In this document: in pieces, positions 1-8,954 of the stretch | How the letters are laid out: the number at the start of each line of letters is the position of its first letter | How positions within the stretch are numbered: position 1 is the first letter of the stretch | Assembly (NCBI RefSeq): GCF_022698165.1 | Contig: NZ_JALDAY010000004.1 | Location: 558,001 to 622,000, forward strand | Source: Streptomyces cylindrosporus | Lineage (GTDB): Bacteria; Actinomycetota; Actinomycetes; Streptomycetales; Streptomycetaceae | Direction: 5' to 3' | DNA length: 64,000 bases | Translations under genes and position numbers: made by a program | Notes under the pieces: generated by a model | What the model was told of the DNA's origin: nothing | What the model saw: only the letters and a program-made list of their open reading frames with translations | Database searches by the model: none

Positions 1-34
1 CCCACCCGCCGCCCGCTCAAGAGGTACCCACACC

Positions 35-1882
35 ATGACCCAGCCCCCACCCCCACCACCCAACCAGCCTCCGCAGCAAGGGGGTTTCGGCCCGCCGCAG
101 GGTGGGCAGCCGCAGCAGCCCGGCGCTTTCGGCGCACCCCAGGGCCCGCCGCAGCCCCCCGCCCCCCAGCCGGGCTACGGCGCCCCCCAGCCGCCCGCAC
201 AGCCGGGTTACGGCTACCCGCAGGCACCCCAGCCGGCCCAGCCGCCGCAGGCTCCCCAGGGGCCTCCGCAGGCCCCGCAGCAGCCGTACGGGCAGCCGGG
301 CGCGTACGGGCAGCCCGTGCCGCCCCCGGCCCCGCCCTACGGCCAACCGCCCAACCCCTATGCCCAGCAGCCCGGTTACGGCTACCCGCCGGGTGCCGTG
401 ACGCCGCCGTACCCGCAGCCGGGGCAGCCCGGCGGCGGGCGCAAGGTCAGCACACCGCTGATCGTCGCCCTCGCCTCGGTCGTCGCCGTCGCGCTGGTCG
501 TCGGCGGCATCTGGTACGCCAAGTCCGGTGACGGCGACGGGAACAAGAAGGACGAGACCGCGAGCTCCAGCGGCGGTACCGGCGGCACGGACGACACCGG
601 CGGCAGCGGCGGCGTCGACGGCAAGGGCCAGGAGAAGGTGCCCGCCGACACCAACGCCCGACTGGCGTTCACGCTGCCCGTGCCCAAGGTCACCGACACC
701 ACCGTGGTCGACGGCTCCTGGCTCACCGACAAGGCGTACATCAAGAGCGGTGTCGCCGAGATCAACGCGTACGACCCCGACAAGGGCACCAAGCTGTGGA
801 CGATCAAGCTGCCCGGCCCGGTCTGCACGGTCAGTGAGCACACCACCGACGACGGGAAGGCAGCGGTCGTCTTCCAGCCGAAGATGCCCCCGAAGGGCAG
901 GTCCGAGGGCTGCAGCCAGGTCGCCGCGATCGACCTGGACGCCGGGAAGAAGCTGTGGACCAAGTCGGTCGACTCCGACGGCCGCCTGCTCACCTACGGC
1001 AACGTCACCGTCAGCGCGAACACGGTCGCCGCCGGCGGCACCAGCGGCGGCGTCGCCTTCGACCTGACCAGCGGCAAGCAGCTGTGGGCGCCGAAGCCCA
1101 GCGACAACTGCTACGACGCCGGTTACGCGGGCGGCGAGAAGCTGGTCGCCGTCCTCAAGTGCGGCGAGTACGGCGAGCGCGTGCTGCACATCCAGACCAT
1201 CGACCCGGAGTCCGGCGAGGTGATCTCGGAGTACAAGATGACCCAGGGCATCGAGTACGCGGCCGTCGTCTCGACCGACCCGCTGGTCGTCGCCGCCGAC
1301 GCGGGCGACAGCGCGGGCGACGGCAGCGAGATCTCGGACTTCTACTCCGTCGACAACAAGACCGGCAAGCTGATCACCCGTATCTCGGCGCCCGGCAAGC
1401 AGTACGCGGCCCGCTGCGACGCGATCTCCAGGATCGAGTACTGCACGGGCGTCGCGGTCGGCAACGGCCGCCTGTACGTGCCGACCGAGGAGCACGACGG
1501 CTCCAAGTCGTACAGCCGGACCAACGAGATCGTCGCCTTCGACCTCGCCACCGGCAAGCAGACCGGCCAGCGCGCCGACGCCGGCGACGGCTACACGATC
1601 ACCCCGCTGCGCATGGACGCCGGCAACGTGATCGCGTACAAGCGGCCGCCGTACGACAAGGGCGGCCAGATCGTCAGCATCGACGGCGGTTCCTTCAAGG
1701 AGACCAAGCTGCTGGAGAACCCGGCCTCGGGCACCGCGCGCGAGGCGGAGACCACGATGTCGCCGGACTACTCGGAGATCCTCTACTCGCAGGGCCATCT
1801 GTACATGGCGGGGGAGTTCGCCGACAAGGGCTCCACCTACGGGAAGAAGTACCTGGCACTGGCGTTCGGTACCGGCGACTGA
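35..1882 (+). CDS. Membrane-anchored PQQ-like beta-propeller protein
   Basis: 615 aa. Residues 1-135 are a low-complexity Pro/Gln/Gly/Tyr-rich cytoplasmic tail with repeated GYG/YG-P-Q units. One hydrophobic segment follows at about residues 140-162 (TPLIVALASVVAVALVVGG), then a Gly/Ser/Thr linker, then a roughly 400-residue extracellular part. That part has repeated W-T/L-W and 'DL.TGK..W' blades (for example AIDLDAGKKLWTK and AFDLTSGKQLWAP), typical of PQQ/BamB-like propellers. The ATG follows AAGAGG at a short distance. Such proteins are common in Streptomyces. The propeller probably serves as a protein or ligand binding platform outside the membrane, and no enzyme activity is implied. Topology is a prediction. 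A strong hairpin follows the stop. Function unknown beyond fold. Confidence 0.85.
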   Translation: MTQPPPPPPNQPPQQGGFGPPQGGQPQQPGAFGAPQGPPQPPAPQPGYGAPQPPAQPGYGYPQAPQPAQPPQAPQGPPQAPQQPYGQPGAYGQPVPPPAPPYGQPPNPYAQQPGYGYPPGAVTPPYPQPGQPGGGRKVSTPLIVALASVVAVALVVGGIWYAKSGDGDGNKKDETASSSGGTGGTDDTGGSGGVDGKGQEKVPADTNARLAFTLPVPKVTDTTVVDGSWLTDKAYIKSGVAEINAYDPDKGTKLWTIKLPGPVCTVSEHTTDDGKAAVVFQPKMPPKGRSEGCSQVAAIDLDAGKKLWTKSVDSDGRLLTYGNVTVSANTVAAGGTSGGVAFDLTSGKQLWAPKPSDNCYDAGYAGGEKLVAVLKCGEYGERVLHIQTIDPESGEVISEYKMTQGIEYAAVVSTDPLVVAADAGDSAGDGSEISDFYSVDNKTGKLITRISAPGKQYAARCDAISRIEYCTGVAVGNGRLYVPTEEHDGSKSYSRTNEIVAFDLATGKQTGQRADAGDGYTITPLRMDAGNVIAYKRPPYDKGGQIVSIDGGSFKETKLLENPASGTAREAETTMSPDYSEILYSQGHLYMAGEFADKGSTYGKKYLALAFGTGD

Positions 1883-1900
1883 ACCACTGTGCGCCGTCCG

Positions 1901-1930
1901 CGGCCCCGTCCCTGCTCAGGGACGGGGCCG
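1901..1930. terminator. Hairpin terminator after the PQQ-propeller gene
   Basis: Perfect 13-bp inverted repeat (1901-1913 with 1918-1930) around a 4-nt loop, 18 bases after the stop codon. There is no U-tract, which is usual for Streptomyces terminators. Confidence 0.7.
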
Positions 1931-2159
1931 TGCGCGTACCACCCATCAAACTCGAATGCGAGGAAACCAAGATATGCAAGATATTCCGCCGATCCGGGGC
2001 ACTTCTCACCGGTAGGGGGAGCGCAACGTCGAACAAGCGTGTAGCTTCCGGGGGCATGAAGAGCGGGGGAGCGGGAGGGGGCTCCTGTCCGCGCGGACCA
2101 GTGGGCATCCATAGTGGGGCATCCGTGGGGATCCATTGGGGGGACTGGGGGGTTGCTCG

Positions 2160-2843
2160 ATGGGAGTGCGGCTCATGGTGGTCGACGACCACCGACTGCT
2201 CGCCGAGGCGCTGGCCTCGGCGTTGAAGCTGCGCGGGCACCGGGTGCTCGCCGCGGCGGCGCCGGCCGCGGGCGCGGCGGAGCTGGTGATCACCCGTGCG
2301 CCGGAGGTGTGCCTGCTGGGTACGGCGACACCGGCCGAGCCGGGCATCTTCGACCCGGTGGTGAAGATCAAACGGGAGCGTCCGCAGGTCGCGGTCCTGG
2401 TGCTCGGCCCGGTGCCGAGCCCACGCGGCATCGCGGCGGCCTTCGCCGCGGGCGCCTCCGGCTACGTACGCCATGACGAGCGCATCGAGGGGGTCGAGCG
2501 GGCGATCATGAAGGCACGGGCGGGGGAGGCGGCGGTCGCCCCCCAGCTCCTCCAGGGCGCCTTCAGCGAACTCCTCAACCCCGCCGCCCAGCCCGACGAC
2601 GAGGGCCAGCGCCTGCTCCAGATGCTCACCCCGAGGGAGGTGGAGGTCCTGGTCAGAGTCGCGGACGGCGAGGACACCCGCCTGATAGCGGCAGGCATGG
2701 GCATCGCCCCCAGCACGGCCCGCACCCACGTCCAGAGGGTCCTGATGAAGCTGGGAGTGGGTTCACGTCTCGAGGCGGCGGCACTGGCAGCACGCACGGG
2801 CTTGCTGGACCGAGCGGGCCCTGTGAACTCCGCCCCGGAGTAA
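2160..2843 (+). CDS. LuxR/NarL-type regulator with degenerate receiver
   Basis: 227 aa from ATG 2160. An in-frame ATG at 2136 exists, but the G-run just upstream of 2160 and the family N-terminus (VRLMVVDDHRLLAE) favour 2160. The N-terminal receiver fold keeps the acidic pair Asp9-Asp10, but the phospho-acceptor position after strand 3 (PEVCLLG) is Gly54. The usual Lys of the 'GYxxK' motif is Arg (GASGYVRHD). The C-terminus is a full GerE/LuxR helix-turn-helix (LTPREVEVLVRVADGE, then ARTHVQRVLMKLGV). It probably binds DNA without phosphorylation. It is similar in layout to the intact regulator at 8955, suggesting an old paralogue pair. Target genes cannot be seen. Confidence 0.88.
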   Translation: MGVRLMVVDDHRLLAEALASALKLRGHRVLAAAAPAAGAAELVITRAPEVCLLGTATPAEPGIFDPVVKIKRERPQVAVLVLGPVPSPRGIAAAFAAGASGYVRHDERIEGVERAIMKARAGEAAVAPQLLQGAFSELLNPAAQPDDEGQRLLQMLTPREVEVLVRVADGEDTRLIAAGMGIAPSTARTHVQRVLMKLGVGSRLEAAALAARTGLLDRAGPVNSAPE

Positions 2844-2851
2844 CCGAAGCG

Positions 2852-3157
2852 CTACTCCGCCTTCTCCTCCTCCACCGGAGGCGGCGGAGGCGGAGTGGGC
2901 CGAAGCCTCAGCCACACCAGGAAGAAGACACCCAGCAGCAGCATCCCCAGGCCGGTCCACAGATTGATGTTCACGCCCTGTGCCTTGTCGATCGCGGCCT
3001 GGTCGTCCACCAGCCCCGTGATCCCGACGATCAGCCCGTACAGCACGAACAGCCCGCCGATGATGCGCCGCAGGTCGAAGATCCGCGCGGCCGTCGCGGA
3101 CTTCTGCTGGAGTTCGCTGACCTCACGCTGGACATCGCGCTCGGAGTAGTCGGACAT
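2852..3157 (-). CDS. Small two-helix membrane protein
   Basis: 101 aa. A charged N-terminal helix (SDYSERDVQREVSELQQ) precedes two hydrophobic segments at about residues 33-51 and 66-84. The tail is poly-proline and acidic (PPPPPPVEEEKAE). It starts 29 bases after the stop of the symporter gene on the same strand and is probably co-transcribed with it. It resembles small accessory proteins found next to SSS-family transporters in Streptomyces, but I recognise no named family. The gene converges with the LuxR gene, with only 8 bases between the stops. Confidence 0.75.
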   Translation of the reverse strand: MSDYSERDVQREVSELQQKSATAARIFDLRRIIGGLFVLYGLIVGITGLVDDQAAIDKAQGVNINLWTGLGMLLLGVFFLVWLRLRPTPPPPPPVEEEKAE

Positions 3158-3186
3158 GGTCTCGTCACCTCTCTCTCAGTGTGCGG

Positions 3187-4881
3187 TCAGAACGAGAACG
3201 GGATGTAGCAGGCGGCCGCGATGACGATCGCCCCCCAGCCCAGCAGCGCCGGCCTGCGGTACCACGCGTCGTCGCCCTCGCCGGGCGGCTCCTCCATGCC
3301 GGGTGACCGGGTGCCGTACACCAGGCCCTGCAACTCCTCCGCCGGCTTCGGCTTGGTGAAGAGGGAGACGATCACCATCACAACCGCACCGGCCACGAAC
3401 CCGGCGATCGCGGAGACGAAGTTGGCGCCCTGGTCGGAGGGGATGCTGATGACGTCCTTCTTGTAGAGGACGAAGTAGTTGACCATCGCCGTGACCGTGC
3501 CGGCGAGCAGCCCCCAGAAGCCGGACTTCGCGGACGCCCGCTTCCAGAACATGCCGACGATGAAGACCACGAACATCGGCACGTTGAAGAAGGAGAACAG
3601 CGTCTGCAGGTAGCTCATGATGTTCGAGAAGGTCGACGCCAGGAACGCCGTGCCGACCGACGCCGCGACGCCGATCACCGTGATCAGGCGCCCGAAGCGG
3701 ACGTAGTACTCGTCCTCCCGCCCCCTCACCACGTACCGGCCCCAGATGTCGTTGGTGAACACCGTGTTGAAGGACGACACGTTGGCCGCCATGCCGGCCA
3801 TGAAGGCCGCGAGCAGCCCGGTCACCGCGATGCCCAGCACGCCGTTCGGCAGCAGCTGTTCCATCAGGTAGGGGATCGCGTCGTTGTACTGAAGGTCGGA
3901 CCCGGACGTGCCGATCTTCGGCACCAGCGCGGCGGCGACCAGCCCCGGGATCATCACCAGGAAGACGATGAAGATCTTCGGGTACGCGGCGATCAGCGGC
4001 GTCCGCTGCCCGGCGGAGAGGTTCTTCGCGGACAGCGCGCGCTGCACCTCGGCGAAGTTCGTCGTCCAGTAGCCGAAGGACAGCACGAAGCCGAGGCCCA
4101 GCACGATGGTCAGCCAGTTCGCGCCCAGCGGGTTGGCGCTGCCGATGCCGGTGCCGCCCCAGGCGGTGGTGAAGTTCGCGCCGTGGGTCGCGGTGAGCTT
4201 GTCGGTCAGACCGCCCCAGCCGCCCACCTTCTTCAGGCCCAGCACGACGATCGGGATGAGGGCGGCCAGGATCACGAAGAACTGGAGCACCTCGTTGTAG
4301 ATCGCCGAGGACAGACCGCCGAGGGTGATGTACGCCAGCACGAAGGCACCGGCGACCAGGATCGCCACCCACTGCGGCCAGCCCAGCAGCGCCTCGACCA
4401 CGATGGCCAGGGCGTACAGGTTCACACCGGCGATCAGAACCGCAGCGAAGGCGAACAGGATCGAACTCAGCAGGTGTGCCCACTTGTCGAAGCGCAGCAG
4501 CAGCATCTCGGGCACCGAGCGCACCTTGCTGCCGTAGTAGAAGGGCATCATCACCAGGCCGAGGAAGACCATGGCCGGGATGGCGCCGATCCAGTACCAG
4601 TGCACGGTGTACGCGCCGTACTGCGCGCTGTTGGCGGCCATGCCGAGGATCTCGGTGGCGGCCAGGTTGGCGGAGATGAACGCCAGACCGGTGATCCAGG
4701 CGGGCAGCGAGCGCCCGGAGAGGAAGAAGTCGAGGCTGGTCTTCACGGATCTGCGGGCGGCGAAGCCGATGCCCAGGACGACCGCGAAGTAGATGCCGAG
4801 GATCGTGTAGTCGAGCCCGTTCGTGGGGAGGCGGAGCTCGGCTGCCAGGTATGGGGGGATATGCACCTGGTTATTCAACAC
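3187..4881 (-). CDS. Sodium:solute symporter (SSS family), likely galactose/sugar uptake
   Basis: 564 aa, GTG start, with about 13-14 hydrophobic segments across the whole length. SSS hallmarks are visible: the first helix 'YTILGIYFAVVLGIGFAARR', then DFFLSGRSLPAWITGLAFIS and NLAATEILGMAANSAQYG, and later 'GYWTTNFAEVQRALSAK', which matches the SGLT-type Q-R-x-L-x-A-K signature. It imports a solute with sodium across the cytoplasmic membrane. It is divergent from galTEK with a 107-bp shared promoter region, so galactose or a related sugar is the natural substrate guess; substrate choice is inference. The downstream small membrane gene is probably in the same transcript. Confidence 0.88.
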   Translation of the reverse strand: MLNNQVHIPPYLAAELRLPTNGLDYTILGIYFAVVLGIGFAARRSVKTSLDFFLSGRSLPAWITGLAFISANLAATEILGMAANSAQYGAYTVHWYWIGAIPAMVFLGLVMMPFYYGSKVRSVPEMLLLRFDKWAHLLSSILFAFAAVLIAGVNLYALAIVVEALLGWPQWVAILVAGAFVLAYITLGGLSSAIYNEVLQFFVILAALIPIVVLGLKKVGGWGGLTDKLTATHGANFTTAWGGTGIGSANPLGANWLTIVLGLGFVLSFGYWTTNFAEVQRALSAKNLSAGQRTPLIAAYPKIFIVFLVMIPGLVAAALVPKIGTSGSDLQYNDAIPYLMEQLLPNGVLGIAVTGLLAAFMAGMAANVSSFNTVFTNDIWGRYVVRGREDEYYVRFGRLITVIGVAASVGTAFLASTFSNIMSYLQTLFSFFNVPMFVVFIVGMFWKRASAKSGFWGLLAGTVTAMVNYFVLYKKDVISIPSDQGANFVSAIAGFVAGAVVMVIVSLFTKPKPAEELQGLVYGTRSPGMEEPPGEGDDAWYRRPALLGWGAIVIAAACYIPFSF

Positions 4882-4988
4882 GTCAGCTGGTGTCCTTTGT
4901 TTGATTGCGACGTTGACGCTGGTGGTGCGTTGTGTTTCGATGTGTTCGGTTCTGTTTGATGATTGAGTGGCTCGAATAGGGAGTCGCA
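4882..4988. promoter_or_regulatory. Divergent symporter/gal promoter region
   Basis: 107 bp between the symporter start and galT, clearly richer in T/A than its surroundings. It contains TGTTTGATTG near 4897 and TGTTTGATGATTG near 4957 as imperfect direct repeats, with several T-G-T/G-T-T hexamers between them. In S. lividans the galP1 promoter is galactose-inducible and glucose-repressed, and is controlled through a multi-hexamer operator. This region is in the equivalent place. The galT ribosome site is AGGGAG at 4978-4983. Confidence 0.5.
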
Positions 4989-6047
4989 GTGAAGAAGACC
5001 TCGACCCGGCTGGCCGACGGTCGCGAGCTCATCTACTACGACCTGCGCGACGACAACGTGCGGGACGCGGTGGACCGGCGTCCGCTGGAGCGGACCGTCA
5101 CGACCTCCGAGATCCGCCGCGACCCGCTGCTCGGCGACTCGGTGGCGATCGCCTCGCACCGCCAGGGCCGCACCTACCACCCGCCGGCCGACGAGTGTCC
5201 GCTGTGCCCCTCCGAGGGCGACCGGCTCAGCGAGATCCCGGACTCGTCGTACGACGTCGTGGTCTTCGAGAACCGTTTCCCCTCCCTGGCCGGCGACTCC
5301 GGCCGCTGCGAGGTGGTCTGCTTCACCTCCGACCACAACGCCTCCTTCGCCGACCTCACCGAGGAGCAGGCCGCGCTGGTCCTGGAGGCGTGGACGGACC
5401 GCACTTCGGAGCTGTCGCATCTCCCCTCCGTGGAGCAGGTGTTCTGCTTCGAGAACCGCGGCGAGGAGATCGGCGTGACGCTCGGCCACCCGCACGGCCA
5501 GATCTACGCCTACCCGTTCACCACCCCGCGCACCGCCCTGATGCTGCGTTCACTCGCAACTCATAAGGAGGCCACGGGAGGTGAGAACCTCTTCGACGCC
5601 GTTCTCGAGAGCGAACTCGCCGGTGAGCGGGTCGTCCTGGAGGGTGAACACTGGGTCGCCTTCGTGCCGTACGCCGCGCACTGGCCGTACGAGGTCCACC
5701 TGTACCCGAAGCGCCGGGTGCCGGATCTGCTCGGGCTCGACGAGGAGGCGCGCACAGAGTTCCCCCAGGTCTATCTGGAACTCTTGAGGCGCTTCGACCG
5801 GATCTTCGGCGACGGTGAGCCCAAGACGCCGTACATCGCGGCCTGGCACCAGGCCCCGTTCGGCGCGCTGGAGGAGTTCGACGGCGTCAACCGCGACGAC
5901 TTCGCGCTCCATCTGGAGCTTTTCACCATCCGACGGACCTCCGGCAAGCTGAAGTTCCTCGCGGGTTCCGAGTCCGGCATGAGCGTGTTCATCAACGACA
6001 TCCGGCCGGAGGCCGCGGCCGAGCGACTGCGAGAGGTAGCGAGTTGA
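4989..6047 (+). CDS. galT: Galactose-1-phosphate uridylyltransferase
   Basis: 352 aa, GTG start behind AGGGAG. Catalyses UDP-glucose + galactose-1-P to glucose-1-P + UDP-galactose, the second step of the Leloir pathway, in the cytosol. The catalytic motif G-H-P-H-G-Q lies in '[16 protein letters not shown]'. The N-terminal zinc-site region ([12 protein letters not shown]) and the conserved '[10 protein letters not shown]' are present, and the C-terminal part has the second HIT-like half ('AAWHQAPFG'). Length is normal for the family. First gene of galT-galE-galK, with its stop overlapping the galE start by one base, so translation is likely coupled. Confidence 0.96.
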   Translation: MKKTSTRLADGRELIYYDLRDDNVRDAVDRRPLERTVTTSEIRRDPLLGDSVAIASHRQGRTYHPPADECPLCPSEGDRLSEIPDSSYDVVVFENRFPSLAGDSGRCEVVCFTSDHNASFADLTEEQAALVLEAWTDRTSELSHLPSVEQVFCFENRGEEIGVTLGHPHGQIYAYPFTTPRTALMLRSLATHKEATGGENLFDAVLESELAGERVVLEGEHWVAFVPYAAHWPYEVHLYPKRRVPDLLGLDEEARTEFPQVYLELLRRFDRIFGDGEPKTPYIAAWHQAPFGALEEFDGVNRDDFALHLELFTIRRTSGKLKFLAGSESGMSVFINDIRPEAAAERLREVAS

Positions 6048-7009
6048 TGAAGTACCTGGTGACGGGTGGCGCGGGTTACGTCGGCAGTGTCGTGGCCCAG
6101 CACCTGCTGGAGGCCGGCCACGAGGTCGTCGTCCTCGACAACCTCTCCACCGGCTTCCGCGAGGGCGTCCCCTCCGGCGCGACGTTCGTCGAGGGCGACA
6201 TCCGGGACGCCGCCAAGTGGCTGGACTCCTCCTTCGAGGCGGTGCTGCACTTCGCCGCCTCGTCCCAGGTCGGTGAGTCCGTCGTCAAGCCCGAGAAGTA
6301 CTGGGACAACAACGTCGGCGGCACCATGGCCCTGCTCGGCGCGATGCGCGAGGCCGGCGTCCGCAAGCTGGTCTTCTCCTCCACGGCGGCCACGTACGGC
6401 GAGCCGAAGGAGGTCCCGATCGTCGAGACCGCCGAGACGGCCCCCACCAACCCGTACGGCGCCACCAAGCTCGCCGTCGACCACATGATCACCGGCGAGG
6501 CGGCCGCCCACGGCCTGGGCGCGGTCTCCCTGCGCTACTTCAACGTGGCCGGCGCGTACGGCGCCCACGGCGAGCGGCACGACCCCGAGTCCCACCTGAT
6601 CCCGCTGGTCCTCCAGGTCGCCCAGGGCAGGCGCGAGGCGATCTCCGTCTACGGCGACGACTACCCGACGCCGGACGGCACCTGCATCCGCGACTACATC
6701 CACGTCGCGGACCTCGCCGAGGCCCACCTGCTCGCCGTCCGGCACGCCACGCCCGGCGAGCACCTGATCTGCAACCTCGGCAACGGCGAGGGCTTCTCGG
6801 TGCGCCAGGTCATCGAGACGGTCCGCGAGGTCACCGGCCACCCGATCCCGGAGGTCGTGGCCCCGCGCCGCGGCGGCGACCCGGCGGTCCTGGTGGCCTC
6901 GGCGCGGGCCGCCCGCGAGAAGCTCGGCTGGAACCCGTCCCGCGCGGACCTCGCGGGAATCGTCGCGGACGCCTGGGAGTTCGCGCAGAAGATCGCAAGG
7001 GAGCAGTAG
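6047..7009 (+). CDS. galE: UDP-glucose 4-epimerase
   Basis: 320 aa, extended SDR fold. Interconverts UDP-galactose and UDP-glucose with tightly bound NAD. The N-terminal Rossmann motif is [10 protein letters not shown]. Ser/Thr and Tyr-Lys catalytic residues sit in 'FSSTAATYG' and '[11 protein letters not shown]' (YxxxK). ATG 6047 was chosen: it shares its first base with the galT stop and has AGAGG upstream. A TTG three bases earlier is less likely. Together with galT and galK it completes the Leloir pathway. In S. lividans a second promoter (galP2) serves galE and galK; I cannot place it here by eye. Confidence 0.95.
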   Translation: MKYLVTGGAGYVGSVVAQHLLEAGHEVVVLDNLSTGFREGVPSGATFVEGDIRDAAKWLDSSFEAVLHFAASSQVGESVVKPEKYWDNNVGGTMALLGAMREAGVRKLVFSSTAATYGEPKEVPIVETAETAPTNPYGATKLAVDHMITGEAAAHGLGAVSLRYFNVAGAYGAHGERHDPESHLIPLVLQVAQGRREAISVYGDDYPTPDGTCIRDYIHVADLAEAHLLAVRHATPGEHLICNLGNGEGFSVRQVIETVREVTGHPIPEVVAPRRGGDPAVLVASARAAREKLGWNPSRADLAGIVADAWEFAQKIAREQ

Positions 7010-8157
7010 TGGAGCAGGTGCAGCGCGGTTTCGTGGAGCTCTACGGGACCGAGCCCGAGGGCGTCTGGTCGGCGCCGGGCCGCGTCAACCTCATCGGTGA
7101 GCACACCGACTACAACGACGGCTTCGTGATGCCCTTCGCGCTGCCGCACACCGCCGTCGCGGCCGTCTCCCGGCGCGCCGACGGCGTGCTGCGCCTGCAC
7201 TCGGCGGACGTCGAGGGCGGGGTCGTGGAGCTGCGCCTGGACGACCTGGCCCCGGAGTCCGACCGGAACTGGACGGCGTACCCCGCGGGCGTGGTCTGGG
7301 CGCTGCGCGAGGCCGGTCACCCGGTGACCGGCGCCGACGTGCACCTCGCCTCGACGGTCCCGTCGGGCGCGGGCCTGTCGTCCTCGGCGGCCCTGGAGGT
7401 CGTCATCGCGCTCGCCCTGAACGACCTGTACGAACTGGGCCTGCCGCGCTGGCAGCTGGCCCGGCTGTGCCAGCGCGCCGAGAACGTCTACGTGGGCGCG
7501 CCGACCGGGATCATGGACCAGACGGCCTCCGCGTGCTGCGAGGAGGGCCACGCCCTCTTCCTCGACACGCGGGACCTCTCCCAGAAGCAGATCCCCTTCG
7601 ACCTGGCCGCCGAGGGCATGCGCCTGCTGGTGGTCGACACCCGCGTCAAGCACGCCCACAGCGACGGCGAGTACGGCAAGCGCCGGGCGGGCTGCGAGCG
7701 GGGCGCCGCGCTGCTGGGCGTCGACGCGCTGCGGGACGTCCCCTACGACGGTCTCGACGACGCCCTGGCCCGGCTCGGGGACGACGAGGAGGCGGTCCGG
7801 CTGGTCCGGCACGTCGTCACCGAGGACGAGCGGGTGGAGAAGACGGTCGCCCTGCTGGAGTCGGGCGAGACGCGCGCGATCGGCCCGGTCCTGGTCGCCG
7901 GCCACGCCTCCCTCCGCGACGACTTCCGCATCTCCTGCCCGGAGCTGGACCTGGTCGTCGACACCGCCCTCGCCTCCGGCGCGCTCGGCGCCCGGATGAC
8001 CGGCGGCGGCTTCGGCGGCTCGGCGATCGTCCTCGCGGAGGCGGCCGACGTGGACACCATCACGAAGGCGGTCGAGGAGGCGTTCGCCGCCGGCGGTTAC
8101 ACGGCGCCCAGGGTGTTCGAGGCGGTGCCTGCGGCTGGGGCTCGGCGTTTGAGCTGA
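7009..8157 (+). CDS. galK: Galactokinase
   Basis: 382 aa, GHMP kinase. Phosphorylates alpha-D-galactose with ATP. The galactokinase signature (GRVNLIGEHTDYNDGFVMP) is near residues 24-42, the GHMP ATP-binding loop PSGAGLSSSAALE near residues 119-131, and the C-terminal motif TGGGFGGSAIVL near residue 330. The GTG start overlaps the last base of the galE TAG stop, so the three gal genes are translationally coupled. Ends before an 8-bp hairpin terminator. Confidence 0.96.
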   Translation: MEQVQRGFVELYGTEPEGVWSAPGRVNLIGEHTDYNDGFVMPFALPHTAVAAVSRRADGVLRLHSADVEGGVVELRLDDLAPESDRNWTAYPAGVVWALREAGHPVTGADVHLASTVPSGAGLSSSAALEVVIALALNDLYELGLPRWQLARLCQRAENVYVGAPTGIMDQTASACCEEGHALFLDTRDLSQKQIPFDLAAEGMRLLVVDTRVKHAHSDGEYGKRRAGCERGAALLGVDALRDVPYDGLDDALARLGDDEEAVRLVRHVVTEDERVEKTVALLESGETRAIGPVLVAGHASLRDDFRISCPELDLVVDTALASGALGARMTGGGFGGSAIVLAEAADVDTITKAVEEAFAAGGYTAPRVFEAVPAAGARRLS

Positions 8158-8162
8158 GCGTT

Positions 8163-8182
8163 CTGGGGGCTGCCGCCCCCAG
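8163..8182. terminator. Hairpin terminator after galK
   Basis: 8-bp perfect stem (8163-8170 with 8175-8182), 4-nt loop, directly after the galK stop. It also lies at the end of the convergent acetyltransferase gene. Confidence 0.65.
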
Positions 8183-8239
8183 ACCCCCGCCTTCGGCCTG
8201 AACGGCCTCGTCCTCAAACGCCGGACGGGCTGAATATGC

Positions 8240-8683
8240 TCACCCGAGTCGCTTTGTCAGCGTGTACTCCGTGATCCCCGGCGGATAGTCGGGGATCACG
8301 CACACCACCTCGTACCCCCGCTTCTTGTAGAAGCCCGGCGCCTGGAAGTCCCACGTCTCCACCCGGGACCGGTCGCAGCCGCGTTCGGCCCGTGCGATCC
8401 GTTCCGCCTCCGCGAGCAGTTGCGAACCCAGGCGGGTGCCGCGGTGGGTCTCGTCCACCCACAGGTAGGTCACGTGCAGCCAGCTCGTCCAGGTGTGGCC
8501 GACGAGCCCGCCGGCCAGTTCGCCGCCCTCCGTCAACGCCCAGACGTGGAGCGGAAGTTCGCGTTCACCTGGGGTTCCGCGCAGGGCGCGGAGCACCGGC
8601 GAGGCCGCCGTGTTGGTGTCCCGCAGCCGCATTCGGAGAAGATCGCGCCGGGCCTTGTCGACTTCTGTCTCAAGACGAAACAT
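8240..8683 (-). CDS. GNAT family N-acetyltransferase
   Basis: 147 aa. The GNAT fold shows in 'LWVDETHRGTRLGSQLLAEAERIA' (acetyl-CoA motif R/Q-x-x-G-x-G/L near residue 90) and 'APGFYKKRGYEVVCVIPDYP', the usual C-terminal strand-helix-strand. It acetylates an unknown primary amine. Start: ATG 8683 has GGTGAG 4 bases upstream; ATG 8695 in the same frame would add four residues (MVSR). Divergent from the LuxR gene at 8955. Confidence 0.85.
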   Translation of the reverse strand: MFRLETEVDKARRDLLRMRLRDTNTAASPVLRALRGTPGERELPLHVWALTEGGELAGGLVGHTWTSWLHVTYLWVDETHRGTRLGSQLLAEAERIARAERGCDRSRVETWDFQAPGFYKKRGYEVVCVIPDYPPGITEYTLTKRLG

Positions 8684-8954
8684 GCGGCTCACCATAAACG
8701 CGTCGGTCGGCCAGTTCTGCAAATTACCTTCCGCTCCAGGCCCCCGGCCGTACCCTGATGAACAGCACCGGTGGGGGCCGGTGCTGATCAGGGGGCGAGA
8801 CAGTCGGGTACGACACCCGAAGTGGGGGTAGCAGTTTCCGCACGGCGGCGGCCGTGGTGGGCCATCGCGCTTCGGGCGTCGTACCTGCGCCCGTACCGTC
8901 TCCCGACAAAGGGGTATCCCCTGCTCTTTCAAGGAGCTTGGGGAAGGGGGTTTC

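Noticed and set aside
8765..8784. 7-bp hairpin upstream of the LuxR gene as a riboswitch or attenuator
   Set aside because: Too short and isolated, no conserved aptamer-like structure or alternative hairpin visible.
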